Of a stretch of 9,110 bases of DNA, positions 1-6,181 are shown piece after piece. The DNA is from Eubacteriaceae bacterium UBA7485 (lineage in GTDB: Bacteria > Bacillota > Clostridia > Eubacteriales > Eubacteriaceae): the NCBI GenBank assembly GCA_002478485.1, contig DLOL01000102.1:1-9110 (forward strand), read 5' to 3'. Position 1 is the first letter of the stretch; the number at the start of each line of letters is the position of its first letter. The notes beneath the pieces are model-generated. The model was not told where the DNA came from and made no database searches. It saw only the letters and a list, made by a program, of their open reading frames with translations. A program made the position numbers and the translations under genes.

Positions 1-45
1 TATTAATTGGGTTTTTGTATCCTCCATTATTGACGTAGAACCATG

Positions 46-72
46 AAAAAGGCCCCGCTTCCCGGGACCTTT
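46..72 (-). terminator. Intrinsic terminator after the small membrane protein gene
   Basis: On the minus strand a 10-bp stem (plus-strand arms 48-57 and 63-72, one G-U pair) closes a 5-nt loop and ends in a short U-run. It starts just past the stop codon of the 76-465 gene, so it most likely ends the lipoprotein/membrane-protein operon. To its left (1-45) a minus-strand GGAGG sits at 21-25, but no start codon follows within about 20 nt, so I call no gene there. Confidence 0.85.
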
Positions 73-75
73 CTG

Positions 76-465
76 TTACTGAATAATGACTTCTTCAACG
101 TCTTCTGGCATGTTCTTCTTTTTTGGGTTCTTCATTCGCGCAAAGGCAATAAAGCAGAAGATCATCTCAAGGATTACGCCAAAGAAATATGTGATCATCA
201 TGACAATTGAGATGGCATATAAAATCGCAGCAGTGAGCGCCGCCCATCTCACGTTTTTTGCCCATCCAATCCAGTTAAAAATAAGAGCGGCAACTGCGCA
301 GATCATATGCGGCATAACAATCTGAATCGCCATACTTGCGCCTAACGCAAGAAATGGATTAGATGAAAATATAAAACTTCCAAAGTAGAAGAGTAAAAAA
401 ACGAGGTAGATGCTGCCGATAATGGCAGATGCGAGCAGAAGGCGACTTTTCTTCTTTTTCTTCAT
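76..465 (-). CDS. Small four-helix integral membrane protein, unknown function
   Basis: A 129-residue protein I do not recognise. It opens with a lysine run (residues 2-6), then has hydrophobic segments at roughly 9-33, 38-65 and 70-108; the last is long enough for two helices, giving about four in all. The C-terminus (about 109-129) is charged, with a KNPKKK patch followed by acidic residues, so both ends are probably cytoplasmic. No catalytic motif is visible. It lies 42 nt downstream of the lipoprotein gene on the same strand with no U-rich terminator between, so co-transcription is likely and it may act with that lipoprotein at the membrane. The ATG is the first codon of a good membrane-protein start, but the ribosome site is weak (only GGAA, next to a hairpin). 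It could be an accessory or sensory membrane subunit; nothing here fixes a role. Confidence 0.75.
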   Translation of the reverse strand: MKKKKKSRLLLASAIIGSIYLVFLLFYFGSFIFSSNPFLALGASMAIQIVMPHMICAVAALIFNWIGWAKNVRWAALTAAILYAISIVMMITYFFGVILEMIFCFIAFARMKNPKKKNMPEDVEEVIIQ

Positions 466-476
466 TTTGACAATTC

Positions 477-498
477 CGGGAAAGAAAATTCTTTCCCG
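477..498 (-). promoter_or_regulatory. Perfect hairpin directly upstream of the membrane protein start
   Basis: The arms CGGGAAAGAA (477-486) and TTCTTTCCCG (489-498) are exactly complementary. On the minus strand the hairpin lies between the lipoprotein stop and the 465 ATG, and its 3' arm runs into the weak GGAA ribosome site. It has no U-run on that strand, so it does not look like a terminator for the lipoprotein. It could stabilise the upstream message end or limit translation of the second gene. Confidence 0.5.
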
Positions 499-507
499 CC
501 TTTCTTT

Positions 508-1368
508 TTATGGGTTAAGTTTGATTGTTTCTTCATAGATATCATCCGCAAATAAATCATTTGCATCATGAACACTTAAGACCATTTCAATTTCTTCAAT
601 CTTAGTGATCTTGTTCTCTTCTAAAGAAGAATCGCTCCAACTGATTGAGCTAAAATCGGATTTACCGGGAGCAACTGATGTTGCCCAGAATGGATCGATC
701 ATAAACCCGTTTACCGAAGCATCATCTACGCTGAACATTAAGGTCTGATCCGTCTTATTGACCAGGTAGACATTTACTTCATGACCGAAAACCCCGTCAT
801 CATCATAACCTGTCACTGTCACACTGATTTGATCGTTGTCAACCAGGACTGTATCGGTGTCTTTCGATTCCCGGGTGAATTTTTCAGCTTTGTCCTGACC
901 ATACGGATAGATATGGAATGTCTCTTCAGCAACATTCGGAGCACTCCAGTTCTTTGAATCGTGCACGCGTACCGTGACTTCTATATCAGTAAACTTTTTA
1001 AGGCCATTGTTCTTAATGGTCGTTGTGGCAAGGTCGATCGTATCGTTTGCTTGTTTTCCTGGCGCAACTTCAGTAGCAAAAAGGGATGGTACTTCGACAT
1101 TATTAATCGAGGCCTCTTCTACGGCAAACATATACGTCGTGTCCGCTGATTTGTTCTCCAAATATGCTTTTAGCTCGCAACCGGTCGTGCCTTTTAAGTC
1201 AATCTCTGTGATTTTAAGAAGACACTCGTCATTGTCGATGACCGTCATTTCTTCGAACTGAACTTTATCATTCGAATCACTTGATCCATCTCCTGAATCG
1301 GATCCACCGCATCCCACCAGTGAAAGCAGCAGAACAAGAGACAGGAATAAGGCCGATATTCTTTTCAT
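508..1368 (-). CDS. Lipoprotein with two tandem copies of an uncharacterised domain
   Basis: A 286-residue secreted lipoprotein. It has a basic start (MKR), a hydrophobic core and the lipobox LVGC with Cys20 as the lipidation site, then a Gly/Ser/Asp linker to about residue 35. The mature part is an internal duplication: residues about 43-154 (nt 907-1242) and about 175-285 (nt 514-846) share a DND near the start, N-K-S/T, M-F-A/S-V followed by acidic-acidic-A-S-I/V-N, an ATxVAPGK segment, a VHD and a final EET. Alternating hydrophobic residues suggest beta-sandwich modules, as in DUF4352-like extracellular domains, but I cannot assign a family. It should sit on the outer face of the membrane. 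The start is supported by GGAGAAAGGA just upstream of the ATG. It is the first gene of a probable operon with the 129-aa membrane protein. Ligand and function are unknown. Confidence 0.88.
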   Translation of the reverse strand: MKRISALFLSLVLLLSLVGCGGSDSGDGSSDSNDKVQFEEMTVIDNDECLLKITEIDLKGTTGCELKAYLENKSADTTYMFAVEEASINNVEVPSLFATEVAPGKQANDTIDLATTTIKNNGLKKFTDIEVTVRVHDSKNWSAPNVAEETFHIYPYGQDKAEKFTRESKDTDTVLVDNDQISVTVTGYDDDGVFGHEVNVYLVNKTDQTLMFSVDDASVNGFMIDPFWATSVAPGKSDFSSISWSDSSLEENKITKIEEIEMVLSVHDANDLFADDIYEETIKLNP

Positions 1369-1392
1369 TTTCCTTTCTCCTTATATATCGTT

Positions 1393-1412
1393 TACATTCC
1401 AAGAATGTATTC
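1393..1412 (-). promoter_or_regulatory. Palindromic operator-like site in the lipoprotein leader
   Basis: TACATTC-CAA-GAATGTA (1393-1409) is a perfect inverted repeat with a 3-nt centre, and a further GTATTC overlaps its right end (1407-1412). The GAATGT/GAATAC half-site therefore occurs three times in 20 bases. It lies about 25-45 nt upstream of the lipoprotein ATG, between the promoter and the ribosome site. It may be a protein operator or a short RNA hairpin; the regulator is unknown. Confidence 0.4.
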
Positions 1413-1428
1413 TCAATATATCAGTCGC

Positions 1429-1445
1429 CGTTTATAAACGCTATA
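1429..1445 (-). promoter_or_regulatory. 12-bp perfect palindrome with TAAACGCT core in the lipoprotein leader
   Basis: CGTTTATAAACG (1429-1440) is a perfect palindrome. It continues into TAAACGCTATA (1435-1445), which differs by one base from TAAACGCTGTA at the helicase promoter (6146-6156). The core resembles LacI/CcpA-family operators (cre), but the outer bases do not match the cre consensus. It sits about 60-75 nt downstream of the predicted transcription start, so binding would act as a roadblock. Confidence 0.35.
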
Positions 1446-1504
1446 GATTTCTTTCATAATCATTAGTCGTATTTTTGATAATTTTTAACGTCTTATATAC
1501 TTTT

Positions 1505-1533
1505 AATATAATGAGTAACTTTTGCACCATCAA
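1505..1533 (-). promoter_or_regulatory. Predicted sigma-A promoter of the lipoprotein operon
   Basis: On the minus strand, TTGATG (plus 1528-1533) is followed after exactly 17 nt by TATATT (plus 1505-1510). Transcription would start near 1498, giving a leader of about 130 nt with two palindromes. The -35 box overlaps the U-run of the yfcE terminator, so the two units are packed back to back. Confidence 0.6.
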
Positions 1534-1562
1534 AAAAACTCGATATCTAACAAATATCGAGT
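1532..1562 (-). terminator. Intrinsic terminator of the yfcE transcript
   Basis: A 9-bp perfect stem (plus arms ACTCGATAT 1538-1546 and ATATCGAGT 1554-1562) with a 7-nt loop is followed on the minus strand by seven U's. It lies about 60 nt past the yfcE stop codon and should separate this unit from the lipoprotein operon. Confidence 0.88.
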
Positions 1563-1622
1563 CATAAACGGACAATAATAGTCCATGTTTCAAAAATTTA
1601 TTTAACTACCTAATTCTTTTGG

Positions 1623-2198
1623 TTACCGTATTTTATATTCGCTTTTTTCCGATAAATGCAAGCTATGGTATGTTTCTTCTCTCTCTAAATCTTTCCAATT
1701 GAAAGAACGGCTTTCAAAAATAATGTAGCTATGTGGGCTGCCTTCTTTTGGAATTGAAACAGATCCGGGATTTAGATATAAATTTTCTTTACCAAATTCT
1801 TCCCACGCAGGAATATGGGTGTGGCCGTGGAGAAGAATGTCTCCCTTTTTCAGAGGAGGCGGCGTTTTTGTGTTGAAGTGATGGCCGTGTGTCATGAAAA
1901 TCAGCCGGTCTTTCTCCGGAAGAAGCGCATAATCTGCCAGAACCGGAAAATCCAGAACCATCTGATCCACTTCGGCTTCACAGTTTCCGCGCACGCAGAG
2001 GATCTGTTCTTTTTTCTCATTCAGCAAAGAGATAACTTCTTTCGGAGCGTAATCTTCCGGAAGATCATTTCTCGGGCCATGGTAGAGAAGGTCTCCGAGA
2101 AGAATCAGCCTTTCGGCTTTCTCCTTATCATAAGCTTCCATAAGTTTTCGGGTCCATTTTGCAGACCCGTGGAGATCTGAAGCGATTAAAAATTTCAT
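1623..2198 (-). CDS. yfcE: YfcE-type metallophosphodiesterase
   Basis: A 191-residue cytoplasmic calcineurin-like phosphodiesterase, close to the roughly 184 residues of E. coli YfcE. The metal-site motifs are all present: SDLHG (D8, H10), GDLLYHGPRN (D36), GNCEAEVD (N72), THGHHF (H104) and GHTHIP (H126, H128), followed by the NPGSVSIPK segment typical of YfcE. Family members bind two metal ions, usually manganese, and hydrolyse phosphodiesters such as bis-p-nitrophenyl phosphate; the physiological substrate is not established. I chose the ATG at 2198 because AAAGGA precedes it and the protein then begins MKFLIASDLHG like YfcE. An in-frame ATG at 2240 would add 14 residues encoded across a terminator-like hairpin. 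It lies 56 nt downstream of the diguanylate cyclase gene on the same strand. A nucleotide-signalling role is tempting from that context but unproven. Confidence 0.92.
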   Translation of the reverse strand: MKFLIASDLHGSAKWTRKLMEAYDKEKAERLILLGDLLYHGPRNDLPEDYAPKEVISLLNEKKEQILCVRGNCEAEVDQMVLDFPVLADYALLPEKDRLIFMTHGHHFNTKTPPPLKKGDILLHGHTHIPAWEEFGKENLYLNPGSVSIPKEGSPHSYIIFESRSFNWKDLEREETYHSLHLSEKSEYKIR

Positions 2199-2221
2199 GG
2201 TTTTCCTTTCCCTGAAAAGGC

Positions 2222-2244
2222 AAAACGGCGTGTTTTTCACGCCG
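2222..2244 (-). terminator. Terminator or attenuator between the cyclase gene and yfcE
   Basis: A perfect 7-bp stem (plus arms CGGCGTG 2226-2232 and CACGCCG 2238-2244) with a 5-nt loop is followed on the minus strand by UUUUG. It begins 10 nt past the cyclase stop and ends about 25 nt before the yfcE ATG. The U-run is short, so partial readthrough into yfcE is plausible, and there is no room for a separate yfcE promoter after it. Confidence 0.6.
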
Positions 2245-2254
2245 CTTGTCTTTC

Positions 2255-4417
2255 TTATTCCAAGTATTTCCGTACCGGTACCAATTCTGTTGTTTTCTTA
2301 AACGGGCTAGCTACTTTGCTCTGATCTGAGAACAAAAGAAGTTTGTTTCCTCCATGAGCTTTGACCCGGTACAGCGCATTATCCGCGCTGTTATAGAGCA
2401 TGCCGGACGTAATCCCGTCTTGAGGAAACTTGGCCACTCCTGCAGACAGGCTGACAGGACAGCCTTTATAGTCATACTCAAGATAATGAGGAAGCACATT
2501 TAAGATCGCGTCCACTTCCTCTTCTCTTCGCAGGCCGTAGATAAAGATCGTGAACTCATCGCCTCCAATTCTTGCAAAACTCATACACTTAAAGCGCTCG
2601 CCCAGTTTGGTGAGAGATTCTGCCACCATTTGGAGAACCTCATCCCCGAATACGTGCCCCCACGTATCATTAATGCTCTTGAACTTGTCAATGTCAAAGA
2701 TCACATAAGCGCCAAAGCGCATATCATGCTCCATGCGCCGAATCTGATCGAAGACCATGCGCATAAACCCCTGCCGGTTTTGAATGCCAGTCAGCGGATC
2801 AAGGCTTGCCTGTTTCTTCAGGCGAATCTGTTCAAGTTTCATCCGGTGGATGTCATCGAATCGTCCCACAATTCGTGTGACATCGCCCTGCAGATCTGTC
2901 AGGGAAATACAGGTGCATCGGAACCAGCGTTTTCCGCGGGCCGTATCAATTGCGATCTCAAACTGATGCGTGCCTTCTTTCTTTTCCTGGAGAATGTTCT
3001 CAAGCGCGTCCCTGAAATGGTCTGAGAAATAATGGTTACCAGTCCCTTTCAAAAATTCTGAAGTCTCTTCTTCCATATGTGCGCCGTCCCTCGAGTAGGT
3101 GTAGGTCAGACTGTCCTTAATCGGATCATAATCAAACGTCAGTGTCTGGTCCCGGTCGGCAAGAAGTTTGTAGCGCCCTTCTTCTCTTTTTAGCCTTTGC
3201 TCCTGCTCCACCTGCTCAGAGATATCCGACAAGGTGACATAGCAGTAAGTGCGGTTGGTTTCCTCTTCGTAATAGCGCCGGATCTGGCAGTCAAGCCAGG
3301 CAGAACCTTTTTCTTTTTTCTCAACCTTAATGGACCCTCGCACATCTTCTCCCCGATTAAAAAGCTCGTTTGTATCCCTTAAATAATGAAGAAGAGCAGC
3401 TGGAAGAAGCGGATACGTCGGATCTTTTAAAAATCTCTGATAATGCTCCGCACTGATTCCCAACATTTCTCTCGCTTTTGAAGTGATGTAGCGCGTCCCG
3501 GGCTCGGGGCTGGTTTCAATGATGATCACGCCGATCGGAATGAGAGTAAGCAGGTTATCAAGACGGAATCGGGTCTCCACGGATGTATTTCTGGCAAGAA
3601 CAAGATCGTTCACATCGTTAAGAGAAATCAAAATCCGTTTGGGTTCTCCTTTTAAATCCCGCATCCTGCTCAATATGATCCTTGTGTACCGGTACTGATT
3701 CTCCCGGTTCTTTACCCGGATCGTGATCTCTTTTGTTTCGGAGTCTGTATCATCCGCTCCTTCAAGCGCAAATTCTTCAAAAGCCTGGAGATCTTCCGGG
3801 TGAACAGACTCATATTTGAACTTTTTAAGAAACGCATTAAAGGAAAGGTCGACCGGATCCATATATTTTTTAAAGCTGGATGAGTATTCCCACGTATTAT
3901 CGACCAGATCGATATCCACAACACTGAACTGAATATGATCGCTCAAGAGCTGAAAGCGTTCATAGTCACGGTCGTTTTCAATTCTTGCCGCTCTCAATTC
4001 CGTCACATCGTTGAAGGTGGTGAGGATATATTTCTTCTCTCCAAGCGTCATGTAATGTCTGAGAGAGCCGGAAATATAGATTGGATCCCCGTTTGTTTTT
4101 CTGAGTTTTCTCTCAAACCAGATCGGTTCTCCGCTTTCAACGGCTCGTCCCACGTCGGCCTTGGTATATGGATGAAATTCTGGGGAGACAAAATCAAGCA
4201 TATTGAAATGTGTCGTTTCATCCCCCAGCATGTTCAAAAGCATTTTGTTGGCAAAATGAATCTTCATCTCGCCGTCGCTTTCGAAAAGCGCCACACCGCA
4301 TGGCAGCGAGTCGTAGGTTTCCGTAAAGTTTCGAAGCAGCTGTGAAGGCTCCGTGGAGGAATTCTCTTCTATATTATTAGTGACTGGATTGCTAGATTGG
4401 TTTTCATCAGGATTCAA
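2255..4417 (-). CDS. Diguanylate cyclase with about four PAS domains (GGDEF)
   Basis: A 720-residue soluble protein that should convert two GTP to c-di-GMP. The C-terminal GGDEF domain (about 536-690) is complete: DPLTG near 540, the metal/GTP segment FDIDKFKSIND (about 574-584), GGDEF at 618-622, and the later SAGVA and YRVKAHGGN elements. The N-terminal part holds roughly four PAS-like modules (about 30-145, 150-275, 280-405, 410-530), several ending in DVTE/DVND/DISE-type caps that lead into the next domain. No membrane segment, signal peptide or EAL domain is seen, so it is a cytoplasmic sensor-cyclase. The allosteric RxxD inhibition site is missing; FKCM stands in its place. The start is TTG at 4417, preceded by a strong GGAGG; no in-frame ATG lies nearby (the next Met is near residue 50). 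PAS ligands are unknown. yfcE follows on the same strand. Confidence 0.93.
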   Translation of the reverse strand: MNPDENQSSNPVTNNIEENSSTEPSQLLRNFTETYDSLPCGVALFESDGEMKIHFANKMLLNMLGDETTHFNMLDFVSPEFHPYTKADVGRAVESGEPIWFERKLRKTNGDPIYISGSLRHYMTLGEKKYILTTFNDVTELRAARIENDRDYERFQLLSDHIQFSVVDIDLVDNTWEYSSSFKKYMDPVDLSFNAFLKKFKYESVHPEDLQAFEEFALEGADDTDSETKEITIRVKNRENQYRYTRIILSRMRDLKGEPKRILISLNDVNDLVLARNTSVETRFRLDNLLTLIPIGVIIIETSPEPGTRYITSKAREMLGISAEHYQRFLKDPTYPLLPAALLHYLRDTNELFNRGEDVRGSIKVEKKEKGSAWLDCQIRRYYEEETNRTYCYVTLSDISEQVEQEQRLKREEGRYKLLADRDQTLTFDYDPIKDSLTYTYSRDGAHMEEETSEFLKGTGNHYFSDHFRDALENILQEKKEGTHQFEIAIDTARGKRWFRCTCISLTDLQGDVTRIVGRFDDIHRMKLEQIRLKKQASLDPLTGIQNRQGFMRMVFDQIRRMEHDMRFGAYVIFDIDKFKSINDTWGHVFGDEVLQMVAESLTKLGERFKCMSFARIGGDEFTIFIYGLRREEEVDAILNVLPHYLEYDYKGCPVSLSAGVAKFPQDGITSGMLYNSADNALYRVKAHGGNKLLLFSDQSKVASPFKKTTELVPVRKYLE

Positions 4418-4466
4418 AAAAGTCCCCCTCCCGCCATAACAAGATATTCTGCGTATGTCTCAACTT

Positions 4467-4497
4467 AAAAGCTGAGCTTTCTATGATTCCCTCAGCT
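4467..4497 (-). promoter_or_regulatory. Hairpin in the leader of the diguanylate cyclase gene
   Basis: On the minus strand AGCTGAG (4497-4491) pairs with CTCAGCT (4476-4470) around a 14-nt loop, followed by a short U-run and then A's. It lies 50-80 nt upstream of the TTG start. It could be a weak terminator or attenuator, but the long loop and short U-run make this uncertain. I do not see the conserved core of c-di-GMP-I or -II riboswitches here. Confidence 0.35.
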
Positions 4498-4546
4498 ACT
4501 TGAGAAGCTTTGAAGAGAACCGGAACGCAGTATTTTTGGCGATACG

Positions 4547-4577
4547 AAAAAAAGCACGCCGGACAACTGCCGCGCGC
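4547..4577 (-). terminator. Second terminator-like hairpin between helicase and cyclase genes
   Basis: On the minus strand GCGCGC (4577-4572) pairs with GCGUGC (4559-4554, one G-U), extended by GG/CC past a bulged G and closed by a 7-nt loop. Seven U's follow directly (plus-strand A's 4547-4553). It lies about 30 nt beyond the helicase terminator and 130 nt before the cyclase start. It may be a backup terminator or, if transcription starts between the two hairpins, an early stop in the cyclase leader. A minus-strand TGAGATAAT (4592-4600) looks like an extended -10 element, with no good -35. Confidence 0.55.
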
Positions 4578-4604
4578 GATTTCCTCGTACCATTATCTCA
4601 CAAT

Positions 4605-4636
4605 ACAAAAAGAAGGGACCGGAAAATCCAGTCCCT
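4605..4636 (-). terminator. Intrinsic terminator of the helicase gene
   Basis: A 9-bp stem (plus arms 4614-4622 and 4628-4636, one G-U pair) with a 5-nt loop is followed on the minus strand by UCUUUUUGU. It begins 4 nt beyond the helicase stop codon, which fits a single-gene transcript. Confidence 0.88.
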
Positions 4637-4640
4637 CCTT

Positions 4641-6092
4641 TTATTTTTTCTTTTTATTCTTTTTTTTCTTTCCCTGAGCGTTAAACTTCTTCTTTCCCTT
4701 TTTGGATCCGCGCCCTCTTTTCTGATTGCCCGGATAATAGCGGTCCTGGCTCTTTCCGGATTCCTTGCTTTTTCTCGGCTTGACCTCAATATTCAGATCA
4801 TGTCCTTCGTCAAGAGGGAGAAGTCTTGAAAGGAGCGTGGCCGCGACTTCTCTCGGATCGTGCCCCTCTTCGGCAAGCGTATCGATAATTTGATAATAGG
4901 TGCCGGAAGACTTTGAAGTCTCATTCATCTGAGGGTAGGCATCGATGAAATTCTCTTTCTTGATTTCATTAATGGTCTGTCCGGAAGGAATCAAATCTTT
5001 TTCAATTCCCTTCTTCGTATAGTCGGTAATCCGTCTGAGCCTCCCCTGATCTCTAAGACGCGCAAGCGTGAGGGCAAGCCCTTTCTTCCCGGCTCTTCCG
5101 GTTCTTCCGATCCGGTGGACATAGTACTCTTCATTATCAGGGACATCATAGTTAAAGACGATGTCCACGTCATTGACATCAATTCCCCGCGCCGCGACAT
5201 CCGTTGCAACGAGCATGGTCAGCTCTCCGTCCTGAAAGCGCCTTAATACTTTTAATCGGGAAGCCTGCGGCATGTCTCCGTGAATCTTGTCCGCGGGATA
5301 TCCTTCCTTCTGAAGCTTTGCGGTTAAATCATCAACAAGCGCCTTGGTGTTACAGAAAACGAGGCTTCTCTTCGGTTTGTAGACATCGATCAGGCGGGAG
5401 AGGGCTTCAAATTTGGACCCCTCCGCAATATTGTAGTATTTTTGTGAAATGTTCTGATTTACGAGATTTCTTGCTTCAATTTCGACCATTTCGGGATGAT
5501 GCTGATAGGTCTTTGCGATTCTCAGAATCGGTGCGGGCATTGTTGCGGAGAAGAGTACGGTCTGCACATCGTGGTTAATGGCTTCAAGAATCCATTCAAT
5601 ATCTTCCCGGAATCCCATGTTGAGCATTTCATCCGCTTCATCGAGAACGATCATCTTGAGGTCTTCAAGCTTTAATACTTTTCTTCTGATCATATCCATG
5701 ACGCGTCCCGGTGTTCCCACAACGATTTGAGCGCCCCTTCTCAGACTTTTGATCTGCTGATCCATGGAGGCGCCACCGAAAACAGACACGATATGGATGC
5801 CCTTTCGGTGCTTTAACAGCTTTTTAAACTCTGTCGCAACCTGGAGTGCAAGCTCGCGTGTCGGAAGCAGAACCAGCACCTGCGGAACCAAGTGGGCTTC
5901 GTCAATCTTTTCAATCGCGGGAATGGCAAATGCGAAAGTCTTTCCGGTTCCGGTCTGGGATTTTCCGATCAAGTCTGTTCCTTTGAGCAGAATCGGAATC
6001 GACTTTTCCTGAATCTTTGTCATATGGGTGATTCCGGCTTCGTCTAAGGATTGCTTGACCGATTCATCGATATTTAATTCTCTAAAATCCAT
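4641..6092 (-). CDS. DEAD-box ATP-dependent RNA helicase, CshA/DeaD-like
   Basis: A 483-residue cytoplasmic helicase that uses ATP to unwind or remodel RNA, as in cold growth, ribosome assembly and mRNA decay. The motifs appear in order: Q motif with Gln28 (MTKIQ rather than the usual PTPIQ), Walker A SQTGTGKT (45-52), PTREL (77-81), GG (106-107), TPGR (127-130), DEAD (151-154), SAT (182-184), ATDVAARGID (296-305) and HRIGRTGR (326-333). After the two RecA-like domains comes a segment (about 380-435) and then a basic tail (about 436-483) that ends almost entirely in lysines and probably binds RNA. No DbpA-type RNA-binding motif is obvious, so CshA/DeaD is the closer comparison, though the exact subfamily is not settled. 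AGGTGA precedes the ATG. It has its own promoter and terminator and is divergent from the glycosyltransferase. Confidence 0.95.
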   Translation of the reverse strand: MDFRELNIDESVKQSLDEAGITHMTKIQEKSIPILLKGTDLIGKSQTGTGKTFAFAIPAIEKIDEAHLVPQVLVLLPTRELALQVATEFKKLLKHRKGIHIVSVFGGASMDQQIKSLRRGAQIVVGTPGRVMDMIRRKVLKLEDLKMIVLDEADEMLNMGFREDIEWILEAINHDVQTVLFSATMPAPILRIAKTYQHHPEMVEIEARNLVNQNISQKYYNIAEGSKFEALSRLIDVYKPKRSLVFCNTKALVDDLTAKLQKEGYPADKIHGDMPQASRLKVLRRFQDGELTMLVATDVAARGIDVNDVDIVFNYDVPDNEEYYVHRIGRTGRAGKKGLALTLARLRDQGRLRRITDYTKKGIEKDLIPSGQTINEIKKENFIDAYPQMNETSKSSGTYYQIIDTLAEEGHDPREVAATLLSRLLPLDEGHDLNIEVKPRKSKESGKSQDRYYPGNQKRGRGSKKGKKKFNAQGKKKKNKKKK

Positions 6093-6120
6093 AATTTCAC
6101 CTGAAAATGTGTTTCTGTTA

Positions 6121-6149
6121 ATATTATTGCTTCTTAAATTCTATGTAAA
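6121..6149 (-). promoter_or_regulatory. Predicted sigma-A promoter of the helicase gene
   Basis: On the minus strand TTTACA (plus 6144-6149) is followed after exactly 17 nt by TAATAT (plus 6121-6126), both near consensus. Transcription would start near 6114, leaving a leader of only about 20 nt before the ATG. That is short but includes AGGTGA. The -35 overlaps a cre-like sequence. Confidence 0.7.
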
Positions 6150-6158
6150 CGCTGTACA
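6144..6158. promoter_or_regulatory. Cre-like operator candidate over the helicase -35 box
   Basis: TGTAAACGCTGTACA is close to a palindrome and its left ten bases fit a catabolite-responsive (CcpA/LacI-type) half-site, but the right half deviates from the consensus. It covers the helicase -35 hexamer and shares the TAAACGCTrTA core with 1435-1445 in the lipoprotein leader. GTACAA at 6154-6159 also mirrors TTGTAC at 6182-6187, the -35 of the opposite promoter. Confidence 0.3.
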
Positions 6159-6181
6159 AATTGCGTTTTTTTTGCCTATAG

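Noticed and set aside
1..45. Possible start of another minus-strand gene from GGAGG at 21-25
   Set aside because: No ATG, GTG or TTG lies at a suitable distance before the window edge, so no gene can be called.
961..1466. Several 60-95 aa plus-strand open frames opposite the lipoprotein gene and its leader
   Set aside because: All are antisense to a well-supported lipoprotein, overlap each other in different frames and lack ribosome sites.
2199..2240. 14-residue N-terminal extension of the phosphodiesterase from an upstream ATG
   Set aside because: It would be encoded across a terminator-like hairpin, lacks a ribosome site, and is absent from the YfcE family.
4414..4437. Seven-codon leader frame (ATG to TGA) on the minus strand overlapping the TTG start of the cyclase
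   Set aside because: It has no ribosome site of its own, and its body is simply the GGAGG region of the cyclase; the overlap is probably chance.
4418..4600. c-di-GMP riboswitch upstream of the cyclase gene
   Set aside because: The region has hairpins, but I could not find the conserved core sequences of class I or II; only a covariance search could settle it.
4500..4829. 109-aa open frame on the plus strand
   Set aside because: It runs antisense through the helicase terminator and lysine tail, has no ribosome site, and its composition reflects the complement of A-rich lysine codons.
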